Under the pieces are notes generated by a model. It was given only the letters and a program-made list of their open reading frames with translations, was not told where the DNA came from and did no database searches. From contig CM018051.1 of the NCBI GenBank assembly GCA_008638375.1, forward strand, positions 28,269,344 through 28,333,343: a DNA stretch of 64,000 bases, read 5' to 3'. Made by a program: the position numbers and the translations under genes. Source of the stretch: Nyssa sinensis. Its lineage: Eukaryota > Streptophyta > Magnoliopsida > Cornales > Nyssaceae. This document shows, in pieces, positions 11,121 through 24,394 of the stretch. Numbering within the stretch: position 1 is the first letter of the stretch; each line of letters begins with the position of its first letter.

Positions 11121-11502
11121 CTAGCAGCCAGGATTAGCCAGCTGGAACCTAGGGGATTATTCTAAAGAACTTACGAACAAAATTCCATTTTTGTATCCCA
11201 TCTCATCTTTGGATATTTTGTATAACCGAACATACAATGGCATGACTTTTGTAATCGAACTATGTAATATCAACTATGGATGTAATTAGTTGCTCTGCCA
11301 AGTGAATATGCATTCTCCTTGTTAATTTCCGCTACTTAACTCATGTATATCGAATGCACTACACTTGGAAGTTACAAGTGAATGGCCTGTGGTTATGATT
11401 ACTGTCGACATTTTAATTTCAAAAAAAAAAAAAATCCAATGGGTGCCTAACTGGCCGGTCGCATGTCCTAAATTCGCATAAGGTGGGTTTTGGGATGTGA
11501 CA
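11121..11502 (+). repeat. 3' end of an older plus-strand LTR
   Basis: It ends AAGGTGGGTTTTGGGATGTGACA at 11502, the plus-orientation terminus of the alpha/beta group. The body is diverged, with an A-rich run near 11420. It appears to be the outer host of the beta fragment to its left. No coding sequence is seen. Confidence 0.5.
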
Positions 11503-11745
11503 TTTGGTGTTCTTAATTTATTTGTAGACTGGGTGAATCCTAATTTCTTAGGATAGGTCTTATTTTCGTTAAATCGGACTCTTGGGCGTAATTTAATGAA
11601 GTTGCATCTTCATGTGTCTTATTTTTCAGTACTTAATTTGATAATATGGACCTCACCGAGTCAGGAACGTCGAAGAAAGTCAATTTAAATCCTCTCGAAC
11701 TTCTATTTGGCTTCGGGCATCGCATGTCCTAATTTTTTGGGATCC
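11503..11745 (-). repeat. Alpha-type LTR (host of Athila), first piece
   Basis: It carries the diverged subrepeat features (TATTTTTCAGTACTTAATTT, ATGGACCTCACCGAGTC) in the same orientation as alpha1. It stops at GATCC (11741-11745), the target duplication of the Athila element, and resumes at 27376. The same LTR continues at 36809 after a further insertion. Confidence 0.6.
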
Positions 11746-13300
11746 TGATGAGTGCGCGAAAGTGCACTCTAAATGCCCTATTATTTGACTAAAATGCTAG
11801 AAAGTGGATAGAAATGTTGGACTTTAATTGGTATTATTTGATTTAATTTTTATTCATAATAAGATGTATTTGAGCATTAATTTATAAAATTTTATATTTT
11901 AAATATTTCATTGTTTGTTGGGTTGCAGGGTGCAAAGAAAAGAATAAAAAAAAAAAGAAAAAGAGAAGAAGCTTGTAGTGCTAACCTGAACCAAAAAGGA
12001 AAAGAAAGGAAAAAAAAAAAGCAAGTGCTTGGGCGGCTGACCAAGGGAAGACTGTGTGGCTGCTATGGTTTGGTGCGGCGCGCGTATTGAGGGCTGAATT
12101 AGAAAAGGCTTGGGTCTTGGGCGCATGATGCCTGAAGCAAGAAAAATAGATAAAAAAAATAAAGTAAGAAGGAAGAAACGTTAGTGGGCCCAAGCATGTC
12201 AAACTATGCGGCTGTTAAGTGTGATGCAGTGGGCTTGGCTTGAGGCAACGCAGGGGCCTGATGCAGAATTGCAATGGGCGTTGTGCGGTGCAAGGCTAGG
12301 GGGTTTGACGGCTTGGCCCAGGCGCTATTTGTGTGACCATGAAGGAGCTGCTAGCTGGATTCATTTGGGGCCAAGTACCTAGGGCAAAAGGCAGTCCTAG
12401 AGGGAGATATAAAGAGGAAAAAAATATAACAGAGAGGAAGTTCGACGGCTGTGGCAGTAAACAAAAGGGGGAAGCTGCGACTGTGGGATATACAGAAAAT
12501 ACAGAAGCAGTTCGAGCGCAGGGAAGAAGCCGCAGATACTCCATGGCAGATTATTTCTCCGTGAGATCTGTGTTATCCATCTTGTACATGGGTAACTAAA
12601 TTTTCAAGTGGGGTTAGGGATTACTTTGCACCATAGATGGTTATTTTAATTTATTTTGATTCCTGTACATGGTTTTAATTTGTTAAATTCTTCGTTGATC
12701 ATTCATAAATTATTGTTAAATTTTATTGTCCAAATAATTAAAGGTTTTAATCCGTTTATAGATTCAGTCATGCTTTTCTATTGAGTGGATTAATGTTTTG
12801 ATTATTTTTGGAACAATTAAATATTTATATTGATTCAATTCTTTGCTGCAATATTGCTCATTCGGTATATTGTCGTCGTTGGGTTTTTTCAATGTGAATA
12901 TTAATTTGAGAGATTTAAAAGTGTTGAATGATTTTTCAAAGGGTTCTTTTCAGTCTAATTTTAATGCATAATTTTAAATCTTCCGATTGAAATTTTTAGA
13001 ATTTAATTTTTCAATTGAGTTATCTGTGAATTAAAAATAATTGAAATACCATATATGTGCAAGGGATTCCCGACACTCCACTGTTCGTTAATTTTGAATA
13101 TTTTCTTCCATTACTCAATTTGTTTAATTCTTAATTTTCATTCACAGATCATTTTTATATATTTTTATTTTCTCGTTAACCGTTTAATACTTTCTGTAGT
13201 TTCAGAAATTCTATTTATTATTCTTTTAATTTAGTCTCCCTGTGGAATCGACACCCCAAAGCTACACTACAACTACCGCATTATTCTTTGGGCGTAATCA
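11746..13300 (+). repeat. Athila 5' LTR
   Basis: Starts TGATGAGTGCGCGAAAGTGC, where AGTGC/GCACT can form a short hairpin, and ends GGGCGTAATCA. The 3' half, from about 12600, is AT-rich. A related solo LTR is at 29171-30521. Confidence 0.93.
12408..12414 (+). promoter_or_regulatory. Candidate TATA box of the Athila LTR
   Basis: TATAAAG stands in a G/A-rich context about 660 bp into the LTR, with an identical copy at 26483-26489. It is the only clear TATA element seen in the middle of the LTR. The start site is not mapped. Confidence 0.4.
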
Positions 13301-13305
13301 AATTT

Positions 13306-13323
13306 TGGCGTCGTTGCCGAGGA
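13306..13323 (+). promoter_or_regulatory. Athila primer binding site, tRNA-Asp type
   Basis: TGGCGTCGTTGCCGAGGA lies five bases after the LTR end. It resembles the tRNA-Asp site usual in Athila (TGGCGCCGTTGCCGGGGA) with two changes. Confidence 0.8.
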
Positions 13324-13520
13324 GACGGTAGAAGAATCAGTAGATAGTTTTTCTTTTCAACAGTTTGTAAAGGCGGTAACTTCGTTCCCTTCTTTTTACT
13401 TACTGCATTATTATTATTATTATTATTTTTATTTTTTTATTTTTTTTTATTTTATTTCTAGTTATTTATTTATTCATTTTATTTTATTTCTTCTTTTTTT
13501 TTTTATTATTGTCATCTTGC

Positions 13521-16500
13521 ATGCATAATAGGTATAGGGACGCATTAGGCCGCTTTGCTTATAGGCCTGTGTTAGAGTCAGATTTAGAGTCTAATTTTTC
13601 TTGTTTTTCTAATTCTTTGTTTGATAATATTTCTAATTCTACAAATATGAGTGAATATGAGGATCAACCCACTAGGACTCTTCAGGATTACCTTCACCCT
13701 ACACGCACAGCTACACCATCATGCATCATGTTTCCACCCAATGCTCGTCCAATTGATGTTAAAACAGGGGTAATACAGTTACTCCCTACATTTCATGGTT
13801 TGGAAAATGAGAATCCATATGTGCATATTAGGGAGTTTGAAGAGGTAGTTGCGACTTTTCATAGTCAGAATGCAACACAAGACATTGTGAGACTTAAGTT
13901 CTTTCCTTTCTCTTTGAAGGATCGAGCTAAGAGTTGGCTATACTCACTGAGACCACGGTCAATTGGATCGTGGAATGAGATGACCCAAATTTTCTTCACT
14001 AAATACTTTCCCCAACACAAGACCAATGCTTTAAAAAGACAGATTTCTACCTTTGCACAAAAGGATAGTGAGACTTTGTATCAGTCTTGGGAGAGATTTA
14101 AGGAGTTATTGAGTATATGCCCTCACCATGGGTATGAGAGTTGGCGCGTAGTGAGCTATTTTTATGAGGGACTTACACCTAGAGAGCGCCAATTTGTAGA
14201 GATGATGTGTAATGGTGAGTTTTTACAGAAAGATCCTGATGAGGCCATAGAGTATCTTAATGAGCTTGCTGAAAAAGCTCACACTTGGACAGGACCTAGT
14301 GCTACTGAGAGCACAAATAGGTCACGACCTATAGGGAGCCAACAGAGTGGGGGAATTTACCACCTTAGGGAGGAGGATAATTTGAAAGTTAAGGTTGAGA
14401 CACTCACTAGAGAGTTAGAGATGCTAAAGGCTAGAGACGTAAAGCCAACACACTTGGCTAATCATGCAGAGCCTTTTAGACCATGTTCAGTGTGTGGCGG
14501 GGTAGATCACCTTACCCAAGAGTGTCCCACATCAGTTGAGATGAGAGGGATGTATGAGGACCAATGTAATACCCTGGGTATGCACAAGAAGCCTTTCACA
14601 CCCTACTCTGAGACTTATAATCCAGGGTGGCGCAATCACCCCAATTTTAGCTGGAAATCTGAAAGCCAGCCACATGCACCACCACCTGCACAGCCTCCTA
14701 GATACCCTGCACCATATCATGCACCATATCATGCATCTTCATCTTCTAGGAATTCTTTAGAAGATACTTTACAGGCATTTATTGAAGCACAAGGTAAGAC
14801 TAACCAAAAATTTGAATCTTTGATCACGCAGGTTGTCGAAGAAAACAAAGAGATAAAGAGCCAAATGTCTAAATTGATGAGCTCTTTGAGTGTGAATGAG
14901 AGAGGCCGATTCCCTTCCCAAGCTCAATCCACACCCCAAGGTCAACACATGGCACAAGAGAATCTGAAGGATGCAAACGCCATTGTGACTCGAAGTGGTA
15001 AGTCCTTACACATCCCAATCATGGACAAATCAGAGGATGTGGAAAAGGAACAGGATGGTAGCAATGCTGAAATGCCCAAGGAACCAGAAGTGATGAAGAG
15101 TTATGTTAAGGTACCATTCCCTCAGGCTTTAAAATCAACCAAGCGCACTCTGGATCCTAATAATGAAATCCTCAAAAATCTCAGGCAGGTAAAAATCAAT
15201 CTTCCTCTTTTACATGTAATTAAGCAAGTTCCTACTTATGCAAAGGTTCTTAAGGATTTATGTACAGTTAAGAGGAAGCACCATGTGAAGAAGACAGCAT
15301 TTCTGACAGAGCAAGTTAGTGCTCTCATTGAGCAGAGGATCCCCCCCAAGTACAAGGATCCTGGTTGTCCAACCATTGCATGCAGTATTGGAAATCACGT
15401 GTTTGGACAAGCTTTACTTGATTTAGGAGCAAGTGTGAATTTAATGCCTTATTCTATTTACTTGCAGATGGGGTTGGGAGAGATCAAACCAACCTCTGTG
15501 GTATTGCAATTGGCTGACCGTTCAGTCAGAGCACCACGGGGTGTGGTAGAGGATGTTTTAATTCAAGTTGATAAATTTTATTATCTTGTTGATTTCATAA
15601 TCCTTGACACTAACTCTACTGTCGATTCTACCTCTAAAATTCCTTTGATTTTAGGTAGGCCTTTCCTTGCCACAGCTAATGCTCTTATCAATTGCAGGAA
15701 TGGCCTTATGAAGCTGTCTTTTGGGAACATGACTCTTGAGGTGAATATATTTCATGTTGCAAAACAGCTAGAAGAGGATGATGAGTGCCACCAGACATAC
15801 ATGATTGATTCACTCGTTGATTCACTCATAGATAGGGGAGTTCCTCCAACTCATGATTCCGATCCCCTTGAGCATTTTTTGGTTAATTCTGAGTTCGATT
15901 ATATTGCTGATCCATCTGATGTGGTCGATATTTGTGCTATTTTTGACAGGACTCAAGATTATGGAGCACGGGGGTGGCAACCAAAGTTTGAAGAGTTACC
16001 TACAAAAAGGGAAGAGCAGATTCCTTCAAGTGTGGTGCCCCCAAAAATTGAATTGAAGCCTTTGCCTAAGGGTTTAAAGCATGCTTTCCTTGGTCCAGGT
16101 GACACTTTTCCTGTTATCATTTCATCTGAATTATCTGAGTCCCAAGGCAAGAAATTAATTCAGACCCTGAATAGGCATAGGCCGGCCATAGGTTGGAGCA
16201 TAGCTGACATAAAAGGTGTTAGTCCCCTAGTTTGTTCGCATAAAATTAATTTGGAGGAAGGAACTAACCCTCGTAGAGACCCCCAGCGTAGGCTTAATCC
16301 CACTATGAAGGAAGTGGTGAAAAATGAGGTTTTGAAACTATTAGACGCAGGCATTATATATCCTATTGCTGATAGTAAATGGGTTAGTCCTATGCAGGTT
16401 GTCTCGAAAAAGTCAGGTGTCACTGTGATAAAAAATGACCTAGGAGAGTTAGTCCCTACAAGACTTGTGACTGGATGGCGGATGTGCATTGATTATAGAA

Positions 16501-17972
16501 AACTGAATGCCGCCACTCGAAAAGACCATTTTCCTCTCCCTTTTATTGATCAAATTCTTGAGCGTGTGGCTGGTCATCCTTATTATTGTTTCTTAGATGG
16601 TTATTCTGGTTATTATCAAATTGAAATTGCATTAGAAGACCAGGAAAAAACCACTTTTACTTGTCCTTTTGGTACTTATGCTTTTCGTAGAATGCCATTT
16701 GGATTGTGTAATGCACCTGCTACTTTTCAACGTTGCATGATGAGTATTTTTAGTGATATGGTTGAAAATTGCATGGAAGTGTTTATGGATGATGTGACTG
16801 TGTTTGGATCTTCTTTTGATGCATGCTTAATGAATTTAGAGAAAGTGTTGACCCGTTGTGAGGAGAAGGACTTGGTTTTGAATTGGGAAAAATGTCATTT
16901 TATGGTCCCTTCAGGTATTGTCTTAGGGCATATTATTTCTTCTAGAGGGATAGAGGTTGATCAATCTAAGATTGAATTAATCTCTAAATTGCCCACACCT
17001 AAGACAGTCAAGGATGTGAGATCTTTTCTTGGTCATGCAGGCTTTTATAGGAGGTTTATACAGAATTTTTCTAGCATATCTAGACCACTATGTGACCTTC
17101 TAGCTAAAGACGCCCCATTTGAGTGGACACAAGCATGTCAAGAGGCCTTTAAAACGCTAATTGGCAAGCTTACTTCAGCACCCATAATGCAGCCACCTGA
17201 TTGGACTTTACCTTTTGAGATTATGTGTGATGCTAGTGATTATGCTGTAGGTGCTGTTCTTGGACAGCGAAGGGAGAAGAAGCCATTCGTCATTTACTAT
17301 GCTAGTAGAACTCTAAATAGTGCTCAAATGAATTACTCTACTACTGAAAAAGAGTTGCTAGCTGTTGTGTTTGCTTTGGACAAATTTTGTGCTTATTTAA
17401 TTGGTTCTCCTATTCTTGTTTTCACAGATCATGGAGCCCTTAAGTACCTTCTCACAAAGAAGGATGCTAAGGCGCGATTAATACGGTGGATTTTACTTTT
17501 GCAGGAATTTGATCTCACCATCAAAGATAAGAAAGGAGTGGAGAACATAGTGGCTGACCATCTCTCGTGGCTCACATTTGAAGACACCTCTGACCACCTG
17601 CCAATTAGAGATGATTTTCCTGATGAGCATTTACTTTCTATTACTACTTTACCATGGTTTGCTCATATTGTGAATTATTTGGTTGCAGGTGAGACACCAG
17701 TGGATTGGAGCGCTCAAGACAAGAGGAAGTTCATGACTGAGGTACGTAATTTCTATTGGGATGACCCTTTTCTTTTCAAATACTGTCCTGACCAAATTTT
17801 AAGGCGATGCATCCCTGATGAAGAGATTACTAGTGTTTTAGAATTTTGTCACACCCAAGCTTGTGGGGGCCACTTTTCAATGAAGAAAACCGCTGCAAAA
17901 ATTTTGCAGTGTGGATTTTATTGGCCTACCTTGTTTAAGGATGCTAACATCTATTGTCGATCATGTGAACAG
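13521..17972 (+). CDS. Athila gag-pol polyprotein, first part (gag to integrase zinc domain)
   Basis: One open frame with no stop. I take the first ATG (13521); codons before it lack an ATG. Approximate residues: gag 60-260, including a run ending in FPQHKTNALKRQI; CCHC zinc knuckle CSVCGGVDHLTQEC starting at 322; a coiled, Q/E-rich linker; aspartic protease with DLGAS at 634, where Athila uses this form of D[ST]GA; RT with FMDD at 1088-1091; RNase H with CDASDYAVGAVLG (Asp 1237); and the integrase H2C2 zinc domain beginning at His 1444. The frame is cut at the AACAG target site (17968-17972) by the alpha2 LTR, where reading would run on into LTR sequence and stop at 18059. The rest lies at 23151-24125 in the same frame. 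No other lesion is visible in this part. Confidence 0.92.
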
Positions 17973-19889
17973 TGTCACATCCCGAACCCCACCCTACGCG
18001 GGTGTCGAGGACGTGACTGCCAGTCGGTCGCGACGCGACCAACCAAAGGCAAATTCTGAACTTTCCGACGAATTGCACTCCAACTGTAGGGTCAGATGCA
18101 GCGGAATTTAAAACTTTTTCTTTGTGTCACGGGAATGCAACTCAATTATCCATCATAAGAATATGTATCACAGTGCAAGACTAATTCCAATCAGTCAACA
18201 ATTCTAATCTCAGAGCATATCTAAAATCAAGCATATAACAACATAGCAGATCTAATTTCTCTAGAGTACCATTTAGTTCCATGAGCCATGTTCCCATATC
18301 TAGTGCATGTCAATCAAGTCAGTCGTATCATATCACTTACCTGGATATACGGATTCGATTCTCAAGAATGTAAGTCTCTACAAATCAGTGCCGTCTGATC
18401 CTTATTTGCAATGCCACTTGGCCTATTCACGTCATGTCATAGTACCTTCTAATCCAATGGAGGTAATTCCTGAAAAATGTCAGAATAATGGGGTGAGCTT
18501 AAATAAGCCCAGTGAGTAACACAGATTCCCTATCATGGGTTTCAAAACCAGTCCTTGCTTCCAAGGCACGTGGATAATTTAATCATTTCAAAATAACAAT
18601 TTTCTAAATCCATTTCATAAGCAGTCTAGTATAATGGGACAAGATTGCACAAACAGTACAAACGAATCGGAACATAACATAACCAATCGGACCAAAACAA
18701 TAACCATTTCCAATATATCGATCAAGACACAGACACTCCATTAACGGAACGAATCACAGCTGAGACTGAGTGGGAACAATAAGTCAATCAAGACAGAGGC
18801 ATATCATCACGGGTAGAACATAACGGATCTGAACAAGACATCAATCAAGACGAAAGCATACCTTCAATAGCTAGAACATAACGGAACTGAACAAAAACAA
18901 TATACTAATCAAGACACAAGCACATCATGAACGGAACGAAACATAACGGAGCTGAGTAGAAACGATATAACAATTAAGTCAGAGACATATCACTAACGGG
19001 ACGAATCATGACCGAACTGAACAACGTTTTAATCAAGACAGGGGCATGTCATTACGGGTAGAACATAACGGAACTGAACAATACATCAATCCAAACAGAC
19101 CTATTATCGACCGGCGGTACACAATGGAATCGAACGTATCAATCAGGGACATAGACATAGCATTAACGGATAGCACATAACCGAACTGAACGGAATTCCT
19201 AATTCAAAGGACACAATCACATCGTGTGAAATGTAGTGCAACGGGCCTACATTAAGTACGTACATTTAAACAATATAGTATTTAGACAGTATACTATACA
19301 AGTAGTACGGTACGACAATATATCGTTCTTTGCCTATATCACATGGTTTATTTAATCGTTTCGAAAATAATGGTTCAATACATCCATTTACCTCAACAGT
19401 TCAAAACAGGCAAAACAGTACGGGATGCTAGCACAGGGATCAGGAATATAGTCAATTATTTAAAAAGACTAAACCATGTCATAAGTGATATAGTACGAAA
19501 AGGCATACATTTAAATAATTGCACTTAAATAATTGCATTCAAAACAGATCAATAAATCAAGGGACAGAATCAAAACAGTGTCAGAAGTTACTCACAAACT
19601 TTACGCTTATTCCCTTGTATAAATAATCCGATAACCTCCAGGTACGTCAAGCATCTCCATGTATATCCTGAATAATAATCATCAATCACAGACAGATCAG
19701 AACTCATCCATTCAGGTCTCATTCGTCATCTTAGGTATCTATCGGATTACCTAAGATAGCCTAGTAGCCTATCGCCCTTCCATTGGGTCTCACCCGAGGC
19801 TATTTCATTCTTTAATTAGGCTTAGCAATTATTAGGATTATATCCTAAGTCATTTAGACTTCAATTGTTATCAGTCAGGCACTCATTCA

Positions 19890-21150
19890 ACCTTAGGGGC
19901 AAAATGGTAATTTTACCATTCTTGTCCCGGACCCTGTCGTGGTCTTCGGAATAGTCTTTATATCTTAAGTACAAAGTTCTACGTCCTTTGGACTCCAATC
20001 GGTATTAGTTAGGTTCTCATTTTAACCATAGGGGCAAAATGGTAATTTTGCCATTCTTATCCCGGACCCTGTTATGGTCCTCAGAATATCCCATATATCG
20101 TATATATGAAGTTTTAAGTCTTTTAGACTTTAATCGGTATCAGTTGGGTACTTATTTAGTCTTAGGGGCAAAATGGTAATTTTGTCATTTTTGCCCGGGA
20201 TCCTATCATGGTCCTCAGAACGTCCCATATATCTCATGTATAAATTTGTAAGTCCCTTGGACTTCATTTGGTATCTGCTTTAGATCGTCGGGACACATCG
20301 GTCATTTCTCGTTTTACGCGTTGACTGTCTCGGAGTCTTATTTAGCCTTTCAGTATTCATAATTATGCCTATGATAATTTATCATATCAGTTTGACCTTT
20401 ATTCGACCTCTACTTTGCACTTACAGTGCTCAGGGGTATTTTGGTCATTTTACGTTTTGTGTAATTCTGACCCTGATTCGTCATCTAATCAAGTATACAG
20501 TCTCACCAGTGTTCGGGTTCCTATCGGTATCAGTTTCGTCCCAATCGGACTTTGTTTAGGTCTCGTACGGTATCAGGGGTAATTTGGTAATTTCATGCGT
20601 CGTATTTTTCGGCACGTCAGTTCATAAAATGGACCTCACCATTGGGTCCAGAGTGTCCAACATAGTGAAATTGGACTATCTGTTATGTTTAATCGGCCTT
20701 GGGTATCATTAAGGGCAATTCGGTCATTTATACCTACGTGTCTGTATTTTTCGGGACCTCGGTTCATTAAACGGACCTCACCGTTGAGTCCAGAATGCCC
20801 GAGATAGTCAAAATAGGCTATCTGATATTTTTATTTAGGTCTGGGTACCATCAGGGGCAGTTCGGTCATTTATCACTTACAGGTCTGTATTTTTCGGGAC
20901 TGTATTTCCAAAATCGGACTGTACCATTGAGTCCAGAATATTTGAAATAGTGAAAATACACTATTTATTTACTTAATTTGGACTCCGTTTGACACATTTA
21001 ATGTCTAGGGGTAAAATCGTAATTTTACCTATTTAATAAAATAATAAAATAATTATTTTATTATTTAATTAATTCTTCAGGGGCTTGATTGTATAATTTT
21101 TCCAAAATCTGGGCCACTGTGTAACTCTTTAAAACTGTCAGGGGTAAATC
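19890..21150. repeat. Diverged ~120-150 bp tandem subrepeats in alpha2
   Basis: Units with GGGGCAAAATGGTAATTTT begin near 19896, 20031 and 20165, followed by GGGGTATTTTGGTCATTTT, GGGGTAATTTGGTAATTTC and similar. This is the same order as in alpha1. Confidence 0.65.
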
Positions 21151-22655
21151 CGTAATTTCAGGAATTATTTGGGGTTCAAAATGGAATTTCATTAAATTAG
21201 GGTTCAAACCAAACGGTTCTAGGGTTCAGGCAGTGAACCGGTTCACAATTCTTAAAAACCAACCGGTTCTGTCACCTTCAGAAAACCGGAATTAGATATC
21301 CTGGTTAATCTTAATTAGCCCCCCTATCCGTGTTTCAGTTGCCCCTAATCCCAATTTTAATTTTTAAAGCCCGTAACCAAACAGGCCGATTTTAATTTAA
21401 AACAATCAGTTTAGCCAAAACGACACCGTCCTATTAATTCGGTGGCACGCTCGTAGACAGACACGTGTCCGAGTCGACACGGTCTGCCCAAGCGAGTTAG
21501 ACGAGTCGACTCCGTCTTCTTCATCTTCTCCCCCAGTTTTGCCCTAGTTCCCGATTTCATATTTTCTCTATTTCGTGCCATTTCAGGTACGGATTCCTAC
21601 TGTTTTTGGTTCCGATCGATTACTGGGAGTCAAGCCATGAATTTGGCATTCATTTTATTGATCGAACCAAGCTCAAAGGCTCGGTTCACTCCATTATCCC
21701 GCAGACCTGTAAGTCGACCATATAGCTTCATTTCTTAACCAAATCTCATGAGATTTGGTCCCTTGTGATCCCTAGGTCACGGAGGTTCAGTTCATGTGCT
21801 TAAGACAAGTTTTGAAGCCTTGTTGATAAAAATGGGTCATGGACCCGTGACCTGTAAGTTCAGATTCGAGGGCCTTTCCTAGGGTGTTGGGGTCGCGGCT
21901 TAGGCATTTTAGAACCCTCTTGAGGTCTAGAACAGGTCTAAGCAAGCCAAAATGGGTTTGGCTAGGGTTGAATCAGACCTGCTGTATGGAGGTCATCAAT
22001 GGCAGTTTCTAATGGAGGGTGTGTTTCGAGCCTTCTAGGCTCTCTCAAACTATTTAAACCCGTCCCTAGGTGTCACAGTAGCTTATGCATGCAATTTATA
22101 TGGCCTCAATTGACTGAAACAGTAAGCAAAACTTAAGAGAAAAATTCAGAATTTTAGTGTTTATACCTTAGGGTCGACCACTGTCCTCCATGGTTTGGTT
22201 CAGGCCTGTTCATGGCTTGATCCAGGTTGCCCCAGTGCAGCCGTGCCCCCAGTCCTCCTCTTTGTGCATCACATTCCATGGATACACACACAATCATGCA
22301 CACAAGCTTATGTATACACATGCAGGCAGCCTCCAAATTTCTTTCTATTTCTCTCAATGGCAGGTCTGACTCACACTCACAAACAGTTTTTTGGACTCCA
22401 ATTCTGAGACACCCTCACAACATATACAAGTATATGTATATATATATTTTATTAATTATGTTGTTGCATGGTCTCTCATTGGGTGGAATGGTGGTCCAAT
22501 CAGATTTAGTCTGCCTATATATATATATATATATATTACATATTTTATATATCATATATGGCTGCATGAAACCCCATTGGTCCATTTGGGTGGTAACTTG
22601 GGGCAACTTTGAATATATATACAATTTAGTTGTATATATGTGCACAAAGAAATGG

Positions 22656-22718
22656 CAGCCTAACTGGTAAAATTTTTGGATGGAATTCATTCTCACCATA
22701 GGTCAAGGGTTCAATTCC
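22656..22718 (+). other. tRNA-like block in alpha2
   Basis: A box CAGCCTAACTGG (22656-22667) and B box GGTTCAATTCC (22708-22718), with the T-arm stem CAAGGG/CCCTTG carrying one extra C. It sits about 425 bp from the LTR end, the same place as in alpha1. Confidence 0.45.
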
Positions 22719-23150
22719 CCTTGACCACCAATTTGGTCATTTTCCCACATTTTGGCCTAAGGCCCTGTTTGGCTGCACGTTAATTCAGTTTCTGATGTTT
22801 GCCTCATAACTTTCATTCCGTAACTCCTTTTTCGATGCGGTTTCTTCCGAGAGTCTCATATTTCAGTTATCTACAGTGTCAGAGGTTCCGTGTCATTTAT
22901 TAGTCATTCGGGATTTCCGGGGTTAACTAATTCGGGTTCCGTCAGTGTTAAATTGACATTATTTCACCTAATTAAATAATAATTAAGTTCGGGTATTGTA
23001 CCCTATTCTCGAACATGTTTAATCATTCTATTGGTCTAGTGTGACCACCGGGAGATTAAGGTTAATTCCCTTGATTATTCTCTGAGCCGGTATTAATTAA
23101 TAATTAATTATTTAATTATTAATTATACTAAGTCGGGGTGTTACAAACAG

Positions 23151-24125
23151 TGTCAAAAGTTAGGAGCTATGACCCGTCGTAATATGATGCCTTTAAACCC
23201 AATTTTAGTGATTGAAATTTTTGATTGTTGGGGCATTGATTTCATGGGACCATTTCCTCCCTCTTTTGGATATCTCTATATTATTGTGGCAGTAGATTAT
23301 GTCTCAAAATGGGTAGAGGCCGCAGCTTGTAGGTGTAATGATAATAAGACGGTGATTAAATTTCTTAAAGAGAATGTGTTGTCTCGATTTGGTACACCAC
23401 GTGCTATCATTAGTGACCGAGGCACACACTTTTGTAACCGTTCTTTTGAGGCCTTGATGAAAAAATATGGGGTGGTACATAAAGTCTCTACTGCTTATCA
23501 TCCCCAGACCAGTGGACAGGTAGAACTTGCAAATAGGGAAATTAAGCAAATTTTAGAAAAAACGGTTAACCCGGATCGCAAAGATTGGTCTTTGAGATTA
23601 GTTGATGCACTTTGGGCCTACCGTACAGCTTTCAAAACTCCCTTAGGCATGTCACCTTATAGGCTTGTTTTTGGAAAGCCTTGTCACTTACCTGTGGAGC
23701 TCGAGCATCGAGCTCATTGGGCCGTAAAGCATTTCAATTTTGACATAAGAGAAGCAGGTAAGTTGAGAAAATTGCAATTAACTGAGTTAGAAGAATTGAG
23801 AAATGATGCTTATGAGAATTCTAGAATCTATAAGGCTAAAATGAAAGCATTTCATGATAAAAATATTTTGAGAAAGACTTTTAAGCCTGATGATCGAGTA
23901 TTTTTATATGATTCTAGACTCCATAAGCACCCAGGAAAACTCAGGTCTAGATGGACAGGCCCCTTTATAGTGAAAAATGTTTTTGGACATGGGGTAGTTG
24001 AAATAGAGGATCCTAACGATGGTCGGGTTTTTAAAGTAAATGGCCAGCGCCTTAAAGTTTTGTTTGATAGGCAAGTTCCAGAGGTGGAAGACATTCCACT
24101 TATGGACCCAGTTTATCACCCTTGA
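23151..24125 (+). CDS. Athila gag-pol polyprotein, second part (integrase core and C-terminus)
   Basis: Begins directly after the second AACAG and is in frame with the part ending at 17972. The integrase catalytic triad is intact: Asp in GIDFMGPF (23238), Asp in ISDRGTHF (23415) and Glu in GQVELANRE (23523), giving D-58-D-35-E spacing. The C-terminal end has the RWTGPFIV segment of the GPY/F module (near 23951) and stops at TGA (24123-24125). A frame could open at ATG 23169, but a protein from it would lack the zinc domain. Confidence 0.9.
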   Translation, partial: CQKLGAMTRRNMMPLNPILVIEIFDCWGIDFMGPFPPSFGYLYIIVAVDYVSKWVEAAACRCNDNKTVIKFLKENVLSRFGTPRAIISDRGTHFCNRSFEALMKKYGVVHKVSTAYHPQTSGQVELANREIKQILEKTVNPDRKDWSLRLVDALWAYRTAFKTPLGMSPYRLVFGKPCHLPVELEHRAHWAVKHFNFDIREAGKLRKLQLTELEELRNDAYENSRIYKAKMKAFHDKNILRKTFKPDDRVFLYDSRLHKHPGKLRSRWTGPFIVKNVFGHGVVEIEDPNDGRVFKVNGQRLKVLFDRQVPEVEDIPLMDPVYHP

Positions 24126-24380
24126 TAGCGCCACGCAGGTATGTTTTTTCTTTTATTTTATTTTATTTTATTTTTGTTTTATTTTAGTTTCGTTCTTTTT
24201 CTTTTTGTTTGCTGCTGTTTTTCTTTGTTTTTATTTGCAGGTTAGTTTCATTTTGTCAAGTTTAGGATGCCATCTTTGGTGCTTAGCGAACTGCCCACGT
24301 CACAGTCAGGTGTATTCTCTCCTTTTTAGAACCCTCCATTCAATTTTGATTGCTTAAACATTGAGGACAATGTTTCATTT

Positions 24381-24394
24381 AAGTTGGGGGGTGG
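24381..24394 (+). promoter_or_regulatory. Second polypurine tract-like site
   Basis: AAGTTGGGGGGTGG shares 13 bases exactly with the tract at 25811-25823, but lies 1.4 kb before the LTR. It is preceded by GAGGACAATGTTTCATTT. It may be an extra plus-strand priming site. Confidence 0.5.

Larger units (their letters stand above)
17973..23145 (-). mobile_element. Alpha2 solo LTR, 5173 bp, inside the Athila integrase
   Basis: Bounded by TGTCACATCCCGAACCCC and AAGTCGGGGTGTTACA, with AACAG duplicated on both sides (17968-17972 and 23146-23150). It aligns with the alpha1 LTR along its length but is shorter, mainly because the minisatellite part (about 18660-19230) is small and degraded. It keeps the subrepeat array (about 19890-21150), AT palindrome (about 21033-21070), G-box block (about 21230-21520) and tRNA-like block (22656-22718). 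No interior or second LTR is present, so it is a solo LTR, presumably left by LTR-LTR recombination. Confidence 0.92.

Noticed and set aside
16160..16489. Minus-strand frame within Athila pol
   Set aside because: Shadow of the RT coding sequence.
17973..18059. Extension of the gag-pol frame beyond 17972
   Set aside because: These codons come from the alpha2 LTR. The true continuation is at 23151.
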